From NCBI GenBank assembly GCA_022113835.1, contig JAILWY010000021.1:9982001-10046000 (forward strand): DNA of 64,000 nucleotides, written 5' to 3'. This document shows, in pieces, positions 37,985 through 51,058 of the stretch (positions within the stretch are counted from its first letter, which is position 1; each line of letters starts with the position of its first letter). The notes beneath the pieces were generated by a model, which made no database searches, was not told where the DNA came from, and saw nothing but the letters and a program-made list of their open reading frames with translations. Position numbers and translations under genes: made by a program. The DNA comes from Atopsyche davidsoni. Its lineage: Eukaryota > Arthropoda > Insecta > Trichoptera > Hydrobiosidae.

Positions 37985-38570
37985 CGTAGTAAAATTGAAT
38001 TGGGATAACAATATGTAAAAAAATAATTTTATGATATACTGAAATTTCTCATGTAGGTAAATTTGTCTTGTTTTGAAACTGTACATTTTACATAAAACAC
38101 ACTCATATTTTTATTTATCCAATTGCTGGCCAACATATTACTGAGTTTTACCTGTAGAACAATGGTAAAGCTGAATTGGGGCAGTTAAAAATTCAATACG
38201 CAAAAAAATATATTTTACGTTGAAGTAATTTTTCTTAAGTATGTAAATTAAGCTTATTTTGTTACTGTACATTGTTTTATATAATAAACTAGTAATTCAA
38301 TTTATCAAATTACTGGCCGAAATATTACTGTTTTTCCTGTAGAACAATAGTGTGCCTGAATTAGGGCAGTAAAAAATACAATACGCAAAAAATATATTCT
38401 CTGACTTAGACTTTTTTCAGATGTATGAACTTGTTGGATTTCGGACGGAAATAGATATTATTTGAAGCGTGTACCTCAAATAATATTTTCATTCATCCTA
38501 ATACTGGCCAACAGATTACTGTGTGTGACCTGTAGAACAGCGATGGGGCCGAATTGGGGCAATACATAAT
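37985..38570. repeat. tandem array, about three units of 176-193 bp
   Basis: GAATTGGG-type anchors at 37997, 38173, 38358 and 38551 and CTGGCC anchors at 38126, 38313 and 38504 recur with shared ATTACTG, CCTGTAGAACA and AATACGCAAAAAA blocks. Units are considerably diverged, so the array is old and not an expanding satellite. Confidence 0.8.
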
Positions 38571-40215
38571 ACCAGCATCCAGGATCATCTGACCGCAATA
38601 TGCGGCTTCAGGTGGAATGTATGTCACTTTGATCATAGCTATGTGTATCAACTATTTGCCTTGTCTGCTGTTTGAATTTGTAGAAACGCGTTGTGCAAGG
38701 GATAAACCATTTTGGAATAAAGCTATTTGTATCATTACTTTATAATTTTTTAAGCCAAATGTCCGGAGCGTTTCATATTAAAACAGAGTTTATTTATTTA
38801 TGAAACTGATGTAACATTTTTTTTTAAAGTCAAATGATGTTAGTATTTCAAACAATAATTAAAAAATCCGTTTAATAATTAAATTTAAATGCACACAAAG
38901 CATTGCATAAATGCATTCAAAGTTGAATTCTTCTCGTGTTAATAAATGTTTTTTATTCTGTTTCAAAACAAGTACTTGTAAAGTTACATACTTCGTATGC
39001 CGGTACATTGAGTTTTGCTTCGGTGATGAAATATGTATCTCGAAAAATATAAATTTTAATTGTATATATTTAATAATTACATTACTATTTAGCAAATTAA
39101 ACAGACCGCAGATTGTTAAACAACATTTAGCCCAGCAAATGCTCACCAATTAGTTCTCCTGACAGACAGTGCCCCTACCCTAAGTGGGGCAGAGTTCTAT
39201 TTCCCTATCTCAGTAATTGCCCTCATCCCAGCACCTGTAATCCCCGAGGCGCCTCTAGGTGACTCCAGTTGTCCGGTGGATTATCAGAGTCCTTAGGGGA
39301 TGCTACCCCATCCCGGTATTTATAGGTAGTCACGATGGGAAGGATTTATGTCGGAAGTGACCTCGGCGCACGGCCAAATATTAAGATATTCCTAATAAAT
39401 ATTGCCTAGTGGGTAATTTATCATTCAGACAATAAGCATAATTGCACCAGTGAGGTTTTTTTTTTAGTTTCAAAAGATACTAAAAAAACTGTTACATACA
39501 ATGAAGTGTTAAAATTAAATTTAAACAGGTATTATATATTAGAACTAAACAGAAATCTTATATCAAACGTAATATTGCCTAGTGATTCATTAAATATTTA
39601 ATACTTGTTATTGGCTTAATACTTTGAGAAAGACCATATTGATACTTATAATTTCTATAGAATATAAAAAAAAAAAATTTCAAAATATCTTTACAGTATT
39701 TTTGAATAGATTTTATTGCTTTATATAATATATTTTAATTAATTTTTCAGTCAGATAATATTTTTAGAGTAGTTTCTAATAATTTTATATTTTGCTTATT
39801 TTTTTGGATGTATGTGTGTGTGTGTGTTTATGTACATATTTTAAGTAATAAATAAAAACAAACAGCTTCATCGTCTTCCATATCACTTATAGAAAGCTCC
39901 TCACGAGTTGTGCAAAAATTCCAAGACACGTACCAAACTCCGGCTAAGATATCCCTAACTACCCTAACAGCCCGGCGTCCTGTAACGGGGTACGTCTAAC
40001 TACGGTACGTCCCTTCTCCGAGGTACGTCCGAGACCCCTTTGGTTCGGGGCCCGGAGTTAACTTGCGAAACTGGATTCTGGAGTTGTGCGGAGGAGAGCT
40101 GGCGTGGGCAGAACTCCGTTTTCGCAACTTGTGTGATTGCCATCTCTCATATTAAGGAACATTAAGTACTTCAGATTTACAACACGACTTTTATATTTGT
40201 GAATTATAAAATAGG
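38571..40215. other. non-coding with GC-richer patches
   Basis: GC-richer patches at about 39150-39380 and 39890-40140; the latter has three GGTACGTC sites (39989, 40004, 40022). A short (TG)n run lies near 39812. No exon recognised. Confidence 0.5.
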
Positions 40216-40360
40216 ATTCAACAAAAACAGATTTCATTTGCAACAGTAAAAAATACTAGGAAACGTTATATTACACTTAAATTCAACATCACATACCTAC
40301 CCAGGGTGCAGATAATTCCAACTCCAGTGTTCCTTTTTTTTAAGAAAAAGTAACAAATTC
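40216..40360. repeat. diverged direct duplication, copy 1
   Basis: ATTTGCAACAGTAAAAAATA (about 40237) and CAGATAATTCCAACTCCAGT (about 40308) recur at 40763-40905 in the same order and orientation, about 547 bp away. Origin unknown; possibly an unrecognised mobile element. Confidence 0.55.
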
Positions 40361-40762
40361 CCAAATTTCGTTTTAGTGCTAGTTTTGACATTAAATAAAA
40401 TAATATTTTTATAAAGTCTTGTAAAAATATCCTCTTCGTGTGCGGACGAAGATGGGTATAATGATATTTAAAGATATACATAATTTTTTTTTCGAGTATT
40501 TAATTTTTATTCACAGAGTAATATTATAGATAATAATATCCATACAGCAAGCAAAAAACTATGATTTGTTTCGCAAAATCAATGAATATGTATTACAAAA
40601 GTAGCCGCATCTCCATCACCACTTACATATGACTTATATAAAAATGAAAGCAATATAATAAATTCAAATACATCAAAAATATACTGAAGTGTGTAATTGG
40701 ATATTTATAAAAATTGATAACTAAAAAAATATCTATGTAAGTATGAAATGGATTTAATAAAT

Positions 40763-40905
40763 AATTGTCATTTGCAACAGTAAAAAATATATCCGACAGT
40801 ATAATATTCCACTGAAATGGAAGTACAACGTTGGATACCTTTCTACGGTTCAGATATTTCCAACTCCAGCGTTCGTTCAAAAAGAAAAAGTTATAAATTC
40901 CAATC
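40763..40905. repeat. diverged direct duplication, copy 2
   Basis: Contains CATTTGCAACAGTAAAAAAT and CAGATATTTCCAACTCCAGC, the counterparts of copy 1, followed in both by an A-rich AAGAAAAAGT stretch and AAATTCC. Confidence 0.55.
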
Positions 40906-42034
40906 CATCTCTGTCTCAAAGGTAGAAACTCCCGGATTGGTAATTGTATTATGTACCGGAGAAGAGGTAAGAGCACTATAAACTGCGCACAAGAAATTTC
41001 TTCCCCCTACATCCCTCTTTTCGGTGTAAGCTCTTTCATTATGATCTTCCTGGAAAGCTTTTTTCAGGAAGCTAATGTTTACCTGCAAAGAAAGCTCATT
41101 ACGCTCGGATTATTAAGTAAAGACATTTAAGTGTTCTTTTTTTTCTTTCTTTTTAAACTATGTTATTCATCTGTGCGCTTTAATTTCAAGCAGTGAAAAG
41201 TTAAAGTGACTGAGATTATACAGAGATAAATATATGAATTAAAAAATTATATACATTAACGAATAAATCCTCTTGAAATATAGAAAAAATATTTTTAAGT
41301 TTAAACCGCAATTTTTATGGACAATGTGATTATATAAAATTATAGATTTTATAATTGCGTACTTTTTATTACTTCTATGATCGAAAAAGTAAGTTAGCAA
41401 CTTTGCAACAGCCATAGTAAATTTTTCTATTATTAATGACTCGATGGATTCGATTTCTTGCAAAGTTTTGTTTTAGCTGTTGCGACGAAAATATAGTATT
41501 GTTGAAGCAATGTAGTGTAGTTTGCTGAAAAATTAGTAATTTATTAAACGATAGGTTTACATTTCATCTGTTTTAATTAAGTAAGTTTTGTATTTTTTCT
41601 GCCCGCCAAACAACTTCATACCTCAGTTTTACGAGGAATTTCTTGTTAAACTTTCTTAATTAAAAGGAAACTCCCCGCGGAGGTTTTATTTGCTAAAGTT
41701 GTTTATTTTTAAAACTAACAAATTAGGGATCGGCTATAGATAAGAATTATTCAGAGCCTTCAAAAACAAGGACTGTAAAAAATAACAAATAAAAGAATAA
41801 TTGATTTTTATATTAATTTATCAAGGTTAGATTTATTTTATACTCTATTCTACAGCTGTCTCTTTAAAGGGTAAGAGTTAAAAATAAAGTAATGTAAAAT
41901 ACAAAAATCGTCAAAAAATTAACTAACCTACATATATTTTAAAATCACTGAAAACTATTAAACGAAAGAAAACAGCTGGATATAAAAGTTCTAAAACATT
42001 TTAAGGCCTACACTTATTTTTGGCAAAATGCAAT
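40906..42034. other. non-coding
   Basis: AT-rich. A 65-codon minus frame at 40891-41088 continues partly into the duplicated block and may belong to the same unknown repeat. Nothing else recognised. Confidence 0.4.
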
Positions 42035-42130
42035 AATTCTAGTGTGACTAGTTTTAAAATACTTAGTGTAAAGGTTGGTGAAACTAGTCACACTAAAATA
42101 TAAAACGTGGAAAATCACAACAAAAAAAAA
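42035..42130. repeat. inverted repeat and diverged hammerhead-like family 1 relic
   Basis: TAGTGTGACTAGTTT (42040-42054) pairs perfectly with AAACTAGTCACACTA (42081-42095). The right arm is preceded by GTGTAAAGGTTGGTG and followed by GTGGAAAATCAC, resembling the GTGAAAGGTTGGCGAAAC..GTCAC and tail of family 1. The CTGATGA half is missing. Confidence 0.6.
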
Positions 42131-45100
42131 TTAAAACAGGCGTATCCAAGAAAGTATTAAAATATCTCAATGGTGAAATTAATAATAACAAGGTTAAGTG
42201 AAATCTATCATAATACATATACAATACAATAATTATATTGATATCTAATTGAATTAAAACTTATAAACAGGATGTTATTTAGGAAAATCTATTCAATACG
42301 AGTATATTTTGAACAAGTTTTCTCATACACCCAGTTTGTTAACAGAATCTTTAATAACAAACAGGAAGTTCCTGTTTTACCTTACTGCTGGACTATTTTC
42401 TTGGATCATACTAAAATAATAAACTTTGATCTATACTATTTCAGAAAGCAAACAACTTGAAGTTTGTAGATTCATGATATCTGAATAAAATAAAGTTTGT
42501 ACATAAAATAATGTCTCAGCATATTTGTGTAGGCTCTCATATATGAAAATGATAGTTGTAAAATCAATAAACTAGTTATAGAAACAATATGAAATTGAAA
42601 CAGTCCTCAATTTATTTTTATTCACAAGACCACGTTAAAAATACTAATATTATTTATTTCCGATCTTGTTTGTATCGATTTAATAAAAGTATAAAATATT
42701 ATTTGAAGAAAAAAAGTATGCTAGTCGTGTGCTTTGGCTTCATGGTACATACAATACTTTGTTATAAAGCGAACGATTGAATATTTAACAATCATCAAAA
42801 ACTAGGAACTTACATCTCGTTTAACCTATTTACGGTTAGAAATAATATTGTCTAAGTTAAATATAAAAATATCAAATATTGCTTTCAAAATCAAATATCG
42901 ACATCACAGCATAATTTACCAGAAAAAGTCACCGTACTTTATATATCCTGAAAAATAGATTTAAAGAACCTCTATTCAGTAAATGTAAAAAATTGAAAAG
43001 TAGGCTAGTTAATTGTAAAAAGTTCTTAAATATATAAGTGGCTTTATTTTCGTGTGTATATATCATATAAAATTTCTTGGTTGTAAACAAAAAAAACCAT
43101 TAAAAATCCATCATAGTAAAATCAAATCCCTTCGAGTTCGATCTCAAATCCTCATGGTTGGTATACAAGCAAAAACTTTTGAACCTCGCGGAAGTATATT
43201 ATAGAACTACAAATAATTTTGGATTATTTTTTATTCATACCTGCATATAAAATTTAAAAAAAAACATTTATAAAAAATAACCTTCCAATCAAGTACTAAC
43301 AAGAATCGATTTTCAATGAGCTTCATGTAGTTTTCCTATATCGCCGCCAATTCGCGTTTAGTTTTTAGCACCCCCATTCCACGAGCGCCCCTAAGCGCTG
43401 CACTAAACTTTTATTCGACTATTAAGTACCACGGGCGCCGCTGCATGCAACCCCTATTGAATAAATACCTATAATTTCTTAATTAAATACCCACGGTGTG
43501 ATACTGTACCGCACTGGATAAGTTACTAGGAGTTTTGCCAACATTCTGAACGCCTGATAAAGGTGGTATGCTTTTACTTTGATATCCGAGGGATTGTATT
43601 GTACAGTATTAACATTATTTGCATATAATAAATAAACATCTATTTTAATTACTGTAATTGAGTTTTGCCATAATTTTGAAAATAATTAATTTTTTAATAA
43701 AAAAATCTGCTCTGTAGCGTAAACGAAATTTACGACATCACAAAATACGATATTAACACTCTTGATTGTTTGCCGTATTTATTTTTTTAAATCGGAAAGA
43801 AAACAAATTTCAATCTTTTTAGTGGTGTAAATATTAGCGAAAAATAACCACACTTTACAGTTTTCTTTTTATTACACATTAAATTTTTTACAACATTTAC
43901 GAATCACTTTTCAACTGCGAGTTTCTTGTTGAGGATTTAATTTTTTTTTTATTTGTAACTTTTTAAGTACGCAAGCTTTTTTCTTTTTTTTTGGTATGAA
44001 GTCAAATGTATTTTTTTTTATCAGCTGAATAATAAGATAACAAAACATTTGTTTGACACTTTTACTTTTATTGAAAAAAAAAATTATGTAATTTGGGCAA
44101 CAAATTTTGAAAAACGTTTCACTTCTAATATACTGCTATATAGTTTATTTTGAAAAAAATTAATATCTTGTCAAAGTAATTTTTTTGTTTTTCAACAGCA
44201 AAGTTTTGAATACTTATAGAATTATATTTATATTTTTTCAATTCAACCATAGCAATCGTCGCTTAACTCACAAATGGCTTTCAATGTGACGACCCTTTTG
44301 TGATAAATATACGAGGTCATCGATAGGTTGCATCCGAGGGGTGTTTAGTTATTCTGGCAGAAGCCTCCGACTCGGCATCTCTGTCAACCGCATGAAATAT
44401 GCCGCCGAGAACCGAAAAATCACGTTTGCCCTCGTGTGATCTTTCCCGAACTATTAATCACGCCCAGACTTTTGACAAGTCACTCCCTTCTCTAACAAAT
44501 TTGCATGTCAAAGTGTCAGATTTACCTGCAAAATTTATAACGGTTAGAATGAAGACTGGGGAGTTTTGAAAGACGTTGAGTTACTCCTCGGTGTGTGGAG
44601 ACTGTAGATTGTGAGACTACAATGTCTCTGAGGATGTGTGAATTCTCAAAAGAGTTTTCTTTGCCCTTGCGAGTATCAAAGTCAGATCGGATTTGAATAC
44701 TAAGGCACGTTCTCGATATTCCACATTAAATTCAAAGACACACATATATAATATATTTATTTAATATTGGTTGAAATCAAATAGACATGCTTTGTGATGT
44801 GTTCAAAACAACTTTTAATAAAAATTATAAGAGCTCTGGGTAGTTTTAGAGAATTGTTTGATACGCCATTGTAAATTTCAATGCTTACACACTTATCACC
44901 ATAAACTTTTAATGATTTGTTCGTCGGTGTTATCATTTATTGTTATTCGGTGATTGTCATAGTATAAGGAAAAAACGCTCATTTTGTCACTGAGACAATA
45001 TTAAACGAGGCGATGGCCTAAGGTAGTTGCCAACTTTACGCTCGCTCCTAACTACCAACTTGCTGCATATTGAAGTTGTGCACTTAAACACAGGTGAGTA

Positions 45101-47871
45101 ACAGGAAATGAATTCTAAAGGAAATTAAATAAAACTTTAATCTCTGAAGACAGCTCTGAACGTCGGAGAACAGAAAAATCTAAGCACCTCAACACTAAAG
45201 GAACAACAAAACCATCGAATGTGAAAAATTTCCATAGGTTCTTTTGAATATGAAAACGCAGTTAAATGACTTATTTTCACCGTTGAATAATTTTAATTCT
45301 GTTTAATACAAACTTTCTTCATTATTGTTTTTTTGCCGGAAGTTAAAAATAAAACGGCCAGTCGCATTATCTGGCATCGTCTATTTAAACAATGTGCAAG
45401 AGCAACTTTGGATTCCGTTCTACGAGAGTAAGGGACGAAGTTGGCCAAGTGAAAAAAATACATTAAGAATTTTGTATGCTTCGTAGATATTATGTATCGC
45501 ATTAGTTTCTACTTCTGCTGTGAACTCTTATCTATTCATTTTATGTTTTCAGTGCAGTTTTAATAAAATCGTAATATTAAATTTTCTCGTACAGCACTGT
45601 TAATTAAAGATTTTTCGTTAGTTTTTTAATATAAATTTTGCTGGGCGTTATACTTTTATAAAGATATTTGTGGTTTTAATAATATATTTACATGAAGGCA
45701 ATGTGCTAATTTAGAAATAAAAGCGAGATGAAGATAATGAAATATTTTTTGAAACTCCGCAGATTTTAATTATTTAAATAATATTGTTATTGACAAATTT
45801 ATTTATTGTAATAAATGTATTATTGTTAAAAAAACCAATCATGACAAATTTTCTAACTTTTATCAAAACAAAAATATAAATTATATTCTATAAGCATTCT
45901 ATCTTATAATACAAAACTTTTACAAACGATTGAAATTAGTGCAATTTTAGTAAAGATTTATATTTAGATTAATATTTATATAAAAGTTTAATATATCCAT
46001 ATTATTTCCTACTTGTTTTGTTAAATTTACATAAAAAAAAACTATGAATCTTACTTATGAATTCGTAGACCATAAAATAGTAAGAATTTCATAAACATAG
46101 CAAATCTACATTTTATGGCTGAAGTCAAATCAATATTTCTTTACGTAAGTACCCTCACATTCATAAAATATTCTTAGTACATCATCTTCAGGATCTGATA
46201 GTAAAATAAGGGTAGAGGAGGCTTTCGGTGCACGTCCACCGTCCACCCCTATCGTGCCATATGCCACTGGCGTCTTGTAAGGAATTTATACAAATTGTCG
46301 TAAATACTAAGTTGCAAAAGCTACGTCCATTTATAATAAAAACTATTGAAAAAAAAATACACTTAAAATCTTTGAAATGTATCAAATTTCGTAACAGTTA
46401 ATATTTGATTAAGTTATTGTATATTTTTAATATTTTTTTCGATAGCATCATCTTCCCCTGCATTTCTTATTGGATATATGGTACAAATCGTAATTTTTGA
46501 AAACAATATTTGATAAACACGTTTATAAATTCACTATACAATGCGTTATTTAAAACTATTTTTTTTCAATTATCTATTTGGGTGAAGAAGGTCTAATATA
46601 AATAATAACTTTCCTTTAAATAAAACAAAAAAATTGTTTTCAAAAAAATATTACAAACACAAATGAAGTCGCTGATACACTAATAATAAAAAATTGTTGC
46701 GAATGTAGGTTTTTTTATCAATGGAATATATTTTTTAATGACTGAATAAGTGTTAATGTAAATCTGAAACTCGACGCAGCCTTTGAGTTAAAATCATTTA
46801 TTAATATTAAGATTAATGTGAAGATGATTGAATTAACCAAGCCCACTTCATTTTTACCATAATACAGGATACTATAACATTTTTTGTCCATAAGCAGAGT
46901 CTTACAAAATAAGTATCCATTTTGCATGCCTTTCTTAATTATGTTCTAATCTATTCTATAACACTATAAATCACCTATCAATAAGTCATTTCCTTTTGAA
47001 TTTTTTAGATAAAGCATTTTCAGTTTTTTGTCGGACCAAATTATCTTAGGTTTGGATTTACGACCGAATTATATGCGACAGAGTGAGCATCTTCTTGCTA
47101 GACAATAGAGATAGCTCAAGAACCTTCATAGCATACGCTCTGAAAAACCGGGTCAGAGGCTATGTGATCACACTGCTAACACGATCTATAACCTATTTAC
47201 TATCACCATTTTTTTTTCTTCAGAAAACAGAAGAGGTTTTCAAATCTAAGATATAAATTTGGCATGCATAACGCTCTGTCTCAAGAGAATCCAGAGGTCG
47301 AGGCTTGTTTATTTTCGCCGTGATGTATAAAAGACAATGTTCGTGATATCGTCAACTGTGTGAAGTATAAAACGTATGTAGAAAATATAAGATTTTTACA
47401 ATAACTGAAATGTTGCAGCTTTAAATAATGTTTGCGCTAGAAAAAATACGAACCTTTCCCCTTAAACTTTCTTTTTTGGAATATATTTCTATTGTGGTAT
47501 AACACTAAGTTATTTCTGAATTGTTTGTTGATTCAAACAGTTATGTTTCAAATTTTCTTGGGTTCAGTTTAAGATCAAATTATTTAAAAAATGAAGGCAT
47601 TTCAAAGAAAATAATTTAGCACATTTTTATTCTGTTTAAGGCAACTTGTTTCATGAAATTTTAACGTTAGCACTTCAAGAAAAATAAAGGCTTGATTAAA
47701 AATTCCAACGCAGGAAGTTTTTTTTTTTGAAGGAATTATTTTTTTTTTATAAAAACATTTAAATATTAAATGGTTCAAATTTAAATAAAAGATACAGTTT
47801 CAGCAGCAGTTCCAAGTACAAGCGGCAGAACCGAATAATTATTATTGTCACCAGCTGACACCTGTGCGCGG
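42131..47871. other. long non-coding AT-rich stretch
   Basis: No gene recognised on either strand. Slightly GC-richer patches occur at about 43340-43470 and 44260-44480. The rest is AT-rich with A/T runs; no terminal repeats were spotted. Confidence 0.5.
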
Positions 47872-47925
47872 CAGGGCGCAGTCAGTCTCTGCCCCGGAGA
47901 GGCCTGCCTCGCTGACTGCGCCCTG
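47872..47925. repeat. perfect 14-bp GC-rich hairpin
   Basis: CAGGGCGCAGTCAG (47872-47885) pairs exactly with CTGACTGCGCCCTG (47912-47925) around a 26-nt loop that holds GCCCCGGAGAGGC. It sits in an isolated GC-rich patch flanked by GTCACCAGCTGAC and GTCACCAGTGCAG. Confidence 0.85.
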
Positions 47926-50435
47926 TCCCCAGCCTCCTCCCCACATGTCACCAGTGCAGGTTGTACCCGAGAGCTAGTTCATGTAAGCATCACTGATGTG
48001 TAATGGAAGGGCAGGCGCATTGCAGATCTCCTGAATTTTGAATATAACCCATTTATAAGCTGTTAATTTCAACCACCTTAAAAATTTAAACGGTATTATT
48101 TAAAAAAAACCAACGCCAAACTTTACTTAACCCGATCACGTATTATAACAAAAAACACAGAAATCATAGAAAACCTGCATAAGATATATTTTTTCTACGC
48201 AAATACAATGTATGCATACTTTCATAGAATGAAAAAAAACCCTAACACGAGTTACTCGGATTCTAAAGTTAACCACCACACAATCACGATTACTACCCTG
48301 CCACAAATTAATTGATTGACAGTATTTACTGTCGCACGGGAGTCTAGCATAGATTTCGGTCCTGAAAAATCACTTCATTATTCAGTGGGTTTCATGGCGA
48401 CCAGACAGCGGGCTGCTGAAAAAAAATCACATTCGCTCCAGCGCAGACCGTTTTTGATTCTCTGGTACAAAAAACGTGACGGTCTTTTTTCGGGCGTGAC
48501 ATTCGGAGAAACTTAAACCGTTTGATTGAAATCGAGGTATAAAAAATATAGTCATGATCGAACAGAAAGGTTTTTTTTTTTTTACAGATTTTGAAGAATT
48601 ATCCAACATATTTAAACTTTAAATACGTCGCAAAATGTTTTTTTTTCTACAACAGAATGCCCTAGAAATTCAGAGATCTAGTTTCAAGTTTTTTTTATAT
48701 AAAAAGTAACCAATGTTAATGCGCATTTCACAATGAATAAGAGATTTCATTTTTGAAAGAATATTTTTTCCTTTTAACCTACAAACATATAATATTAGCC
48801 TAAAGAGGCACTCAAAAGGTATAAAGCCATAGCCATTTATCTAGTAAAACTTGTTGTTTTATATATGTTTATTATGCGAAGTGAAAGTGTGATAAGGTAT
48901 AAACTGATTTACGTTTACTACTAGTCAAAGATCAACTCATCATTGATTTATTTTTCTTTAAATTACAGACCTAATTAAGGTTCATGATCGAATAGAAAAA
49001 TATTATACCAAAAATATTTTTGCTGGAGGTGGTAAATTTTACGTTATTTTTATTTTTACATTAATAAAAGTCTACTTTGACTTTTTATACTTTTTATTTT
49101 CTTCTCTCTCGCTGTTATAACGCTTGAATATGTTACTTTTGGTTTTTGTCTGTGCATATCTAAGTTTCATATGAATTTTTAATATCATTGTATACGTGAC
49201 ACATACCAAAAACAATATTAAAAAACTAAAAAACCTTTATTTGACATGTAATATTTCAAAGTAACAAAAACTATGGTTGAAATCGCAATTTTACAAGATA
49301 TTTTAAATTTGGTAGCTGCTTTGCCACCTATAAATCTAAAATATTTCATCAAATTTATCATGATAAATCCTAAGTTACGCATTCTGAATTAGAGGTAATG
49401 TATGTGTAAATTGTTAATTATGGTTTTAGAAAGACTTATGAAAGATAGTTAATAAATTAAATCAATATTTATTTCATAACAAATCATTATTTTAAAAAAT
49501 TTAGTACTAAAATATAAAAGAAATGGATCAATTCATTATTTTGATTCATTTTGCAAGAAGAGATAAAAAATATTTATAATTATGACAATAATTTTAAAAG
49601 CTCTGTATGTGGTTTACAAGGAAATATATACGATTTAATATTGATTGTTTTTTTTAGTTTTCTCGGATTATGAAAGTATAAATAAACCAAAATATGTATT
49701 GTATTATAAAACTTAAAAAAAACTTATAATAAAATCCTGTGATCTCAATAAATCTGACTCAACTTCATCAATTTTAAATTAACAAGTCCTGTAAAAACTT
49801 TCTTTGGAAAAAAAAAACTGCCCTGTATAAAATTTTATTGAGCTTCTCTTATTTGAAGTTTTATAATAAAATCTATTGTATTTTATTTCCTAGAAAACCC
49901 TGAGAACCTACTTTTTGCGAGTGTATTTTACCTTGACTCGTAGAAATGATCGAATTCTAGAGACTAGCAGACAATAGAGAGATACAGAAATGGCACAAAA
50001 AGCTTCCCCGCTCACGTCTGAAAAGGTTTCAAAGAACGTAAAACAAATCAAAGGTTTTTGGGCAGTTGCTCCTGGGGTAGTTAGCTCCCCGGGCACGTCT
50101 CTGCGGCCCGCAATAGCACAGGAAATAGGAGTGTCTGGGCGCGGAGTGTCGACACTGGCTAAACAGCGCCGCCCCTGGAGGAAGGCTTTCGAGGCGCGGG
50201 GTTTTAATGAGGAATTGATTCTCTTCCAGACCCGACCGTTTCTTTTTAAAATACCTACACAAACATTTTATTACACGTCAATACTATCACTCCATAACAA
50301 TTCACTGTGGCATAAAAGCATCATGAAGTTTAATTTTTTTATAATTCATGTACGAGTATTTTTGTCCCGTCAACCTCTTGTCGAGTTTTCCTGTTTTTCG
50401 TAGACCCCCTGCCTTGCTAATATTGAATTTTTACA
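47926..50435. other. non-coding with GC island
   Basis: Mostly AT-rich. A GC island at about 50060-50240 lies within a 137-codon plus frame (49990-50403) that has no recognisable domain and an equally open antisense frame. Confidence 0.45.
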
Positions 50436-50439
50436 TTTG

Positions 50440-50506
50440 ACCGGATTTTTTGTCCGTTATATCCGAAATCCGTTGAACAGGAGTCCGTTATATCGAGGTT
50501 TTACTG
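50440..50506. mobile_element. pogo/Tigger-like 3' end fragment
   Basis: TCCGTTATATCGAGGTTTTACTG ends at a TA (50507-50508). Read inward this is CAGTAAAACCTCGATATAAC, a common pogo/Tigger-type terminus. Related TCCGTTATATCCGAAATCCG lies just inside. The opposite end was not found. Confidence 0.65.
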
Positions 50507-50632
50507 TATACCTTCATAAATAAAAACACACATGTGCAAATATAAATGTAACATTCACTAAAAAAAAATCAATACTTTTAGGGATGGGAAATTTTCAATA
50601 TTTGGCTTCAAATAACTTTAAATCTCCTAGCC

Positions 50633-51058
50633 CAGTGATTTCTAATCTATTTTTTTTGTAAAAAGAATAGCAACCGCACTGGATCCCCTTTCAACGAGGA
50701 ATGAAGGTGGTAAACTATCAGAAACCTTCTTGCGATAGTCCATAATGCAAGATAAATAGCAGGTATGTCACTCTGAAGTCATAATTGGTGATATCCCTTT
50801 CTAAACAGCACCTTCAGTTCATTATTATTGCTTATTTCGATCAGTTCTTCTTATAGTATGACTTCCGATTCTTCAATATCACCGTATGGATTGATAATCC
50901 ACTGTGGTATTTTAGTGATGACCTGCTTAAATGGGATTCACTCTCGTAGACCCCCATTTACAGTTCATGGACCCTCAATTTAATTTTTCGCTATCATCGA
51001 CCCCTTGCAGGGCGGAATCGACCCCTGGGGGTTGATATTGACCACTTTGGGAACCTAT
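50633..51058. mobile_element. probable degraded hAT-like element
   Basis: Left CAGTGATTTCTAATC and right GACCCCTGGGGGTTGATATT, GACCACTTTGGGAACC. The right end read inward (GGTTCCCAAAGTGGTCAATA) is typical of hAT termini (CAGTGGTTCCCAA...). The left end is decayed and no 8-bp duplication is visible. Confidence 0.5.

Noticed and set aside
49990..50403. 137-codon plus-strand frame beginning MAQKASPLTSEKV
   Set aside because: It is the longest frame outside the gene and the elements, but it has no recognisable domain, an equally open antisense frame over its GC-rich half, and turns into AT-rich low-complexity sequence.
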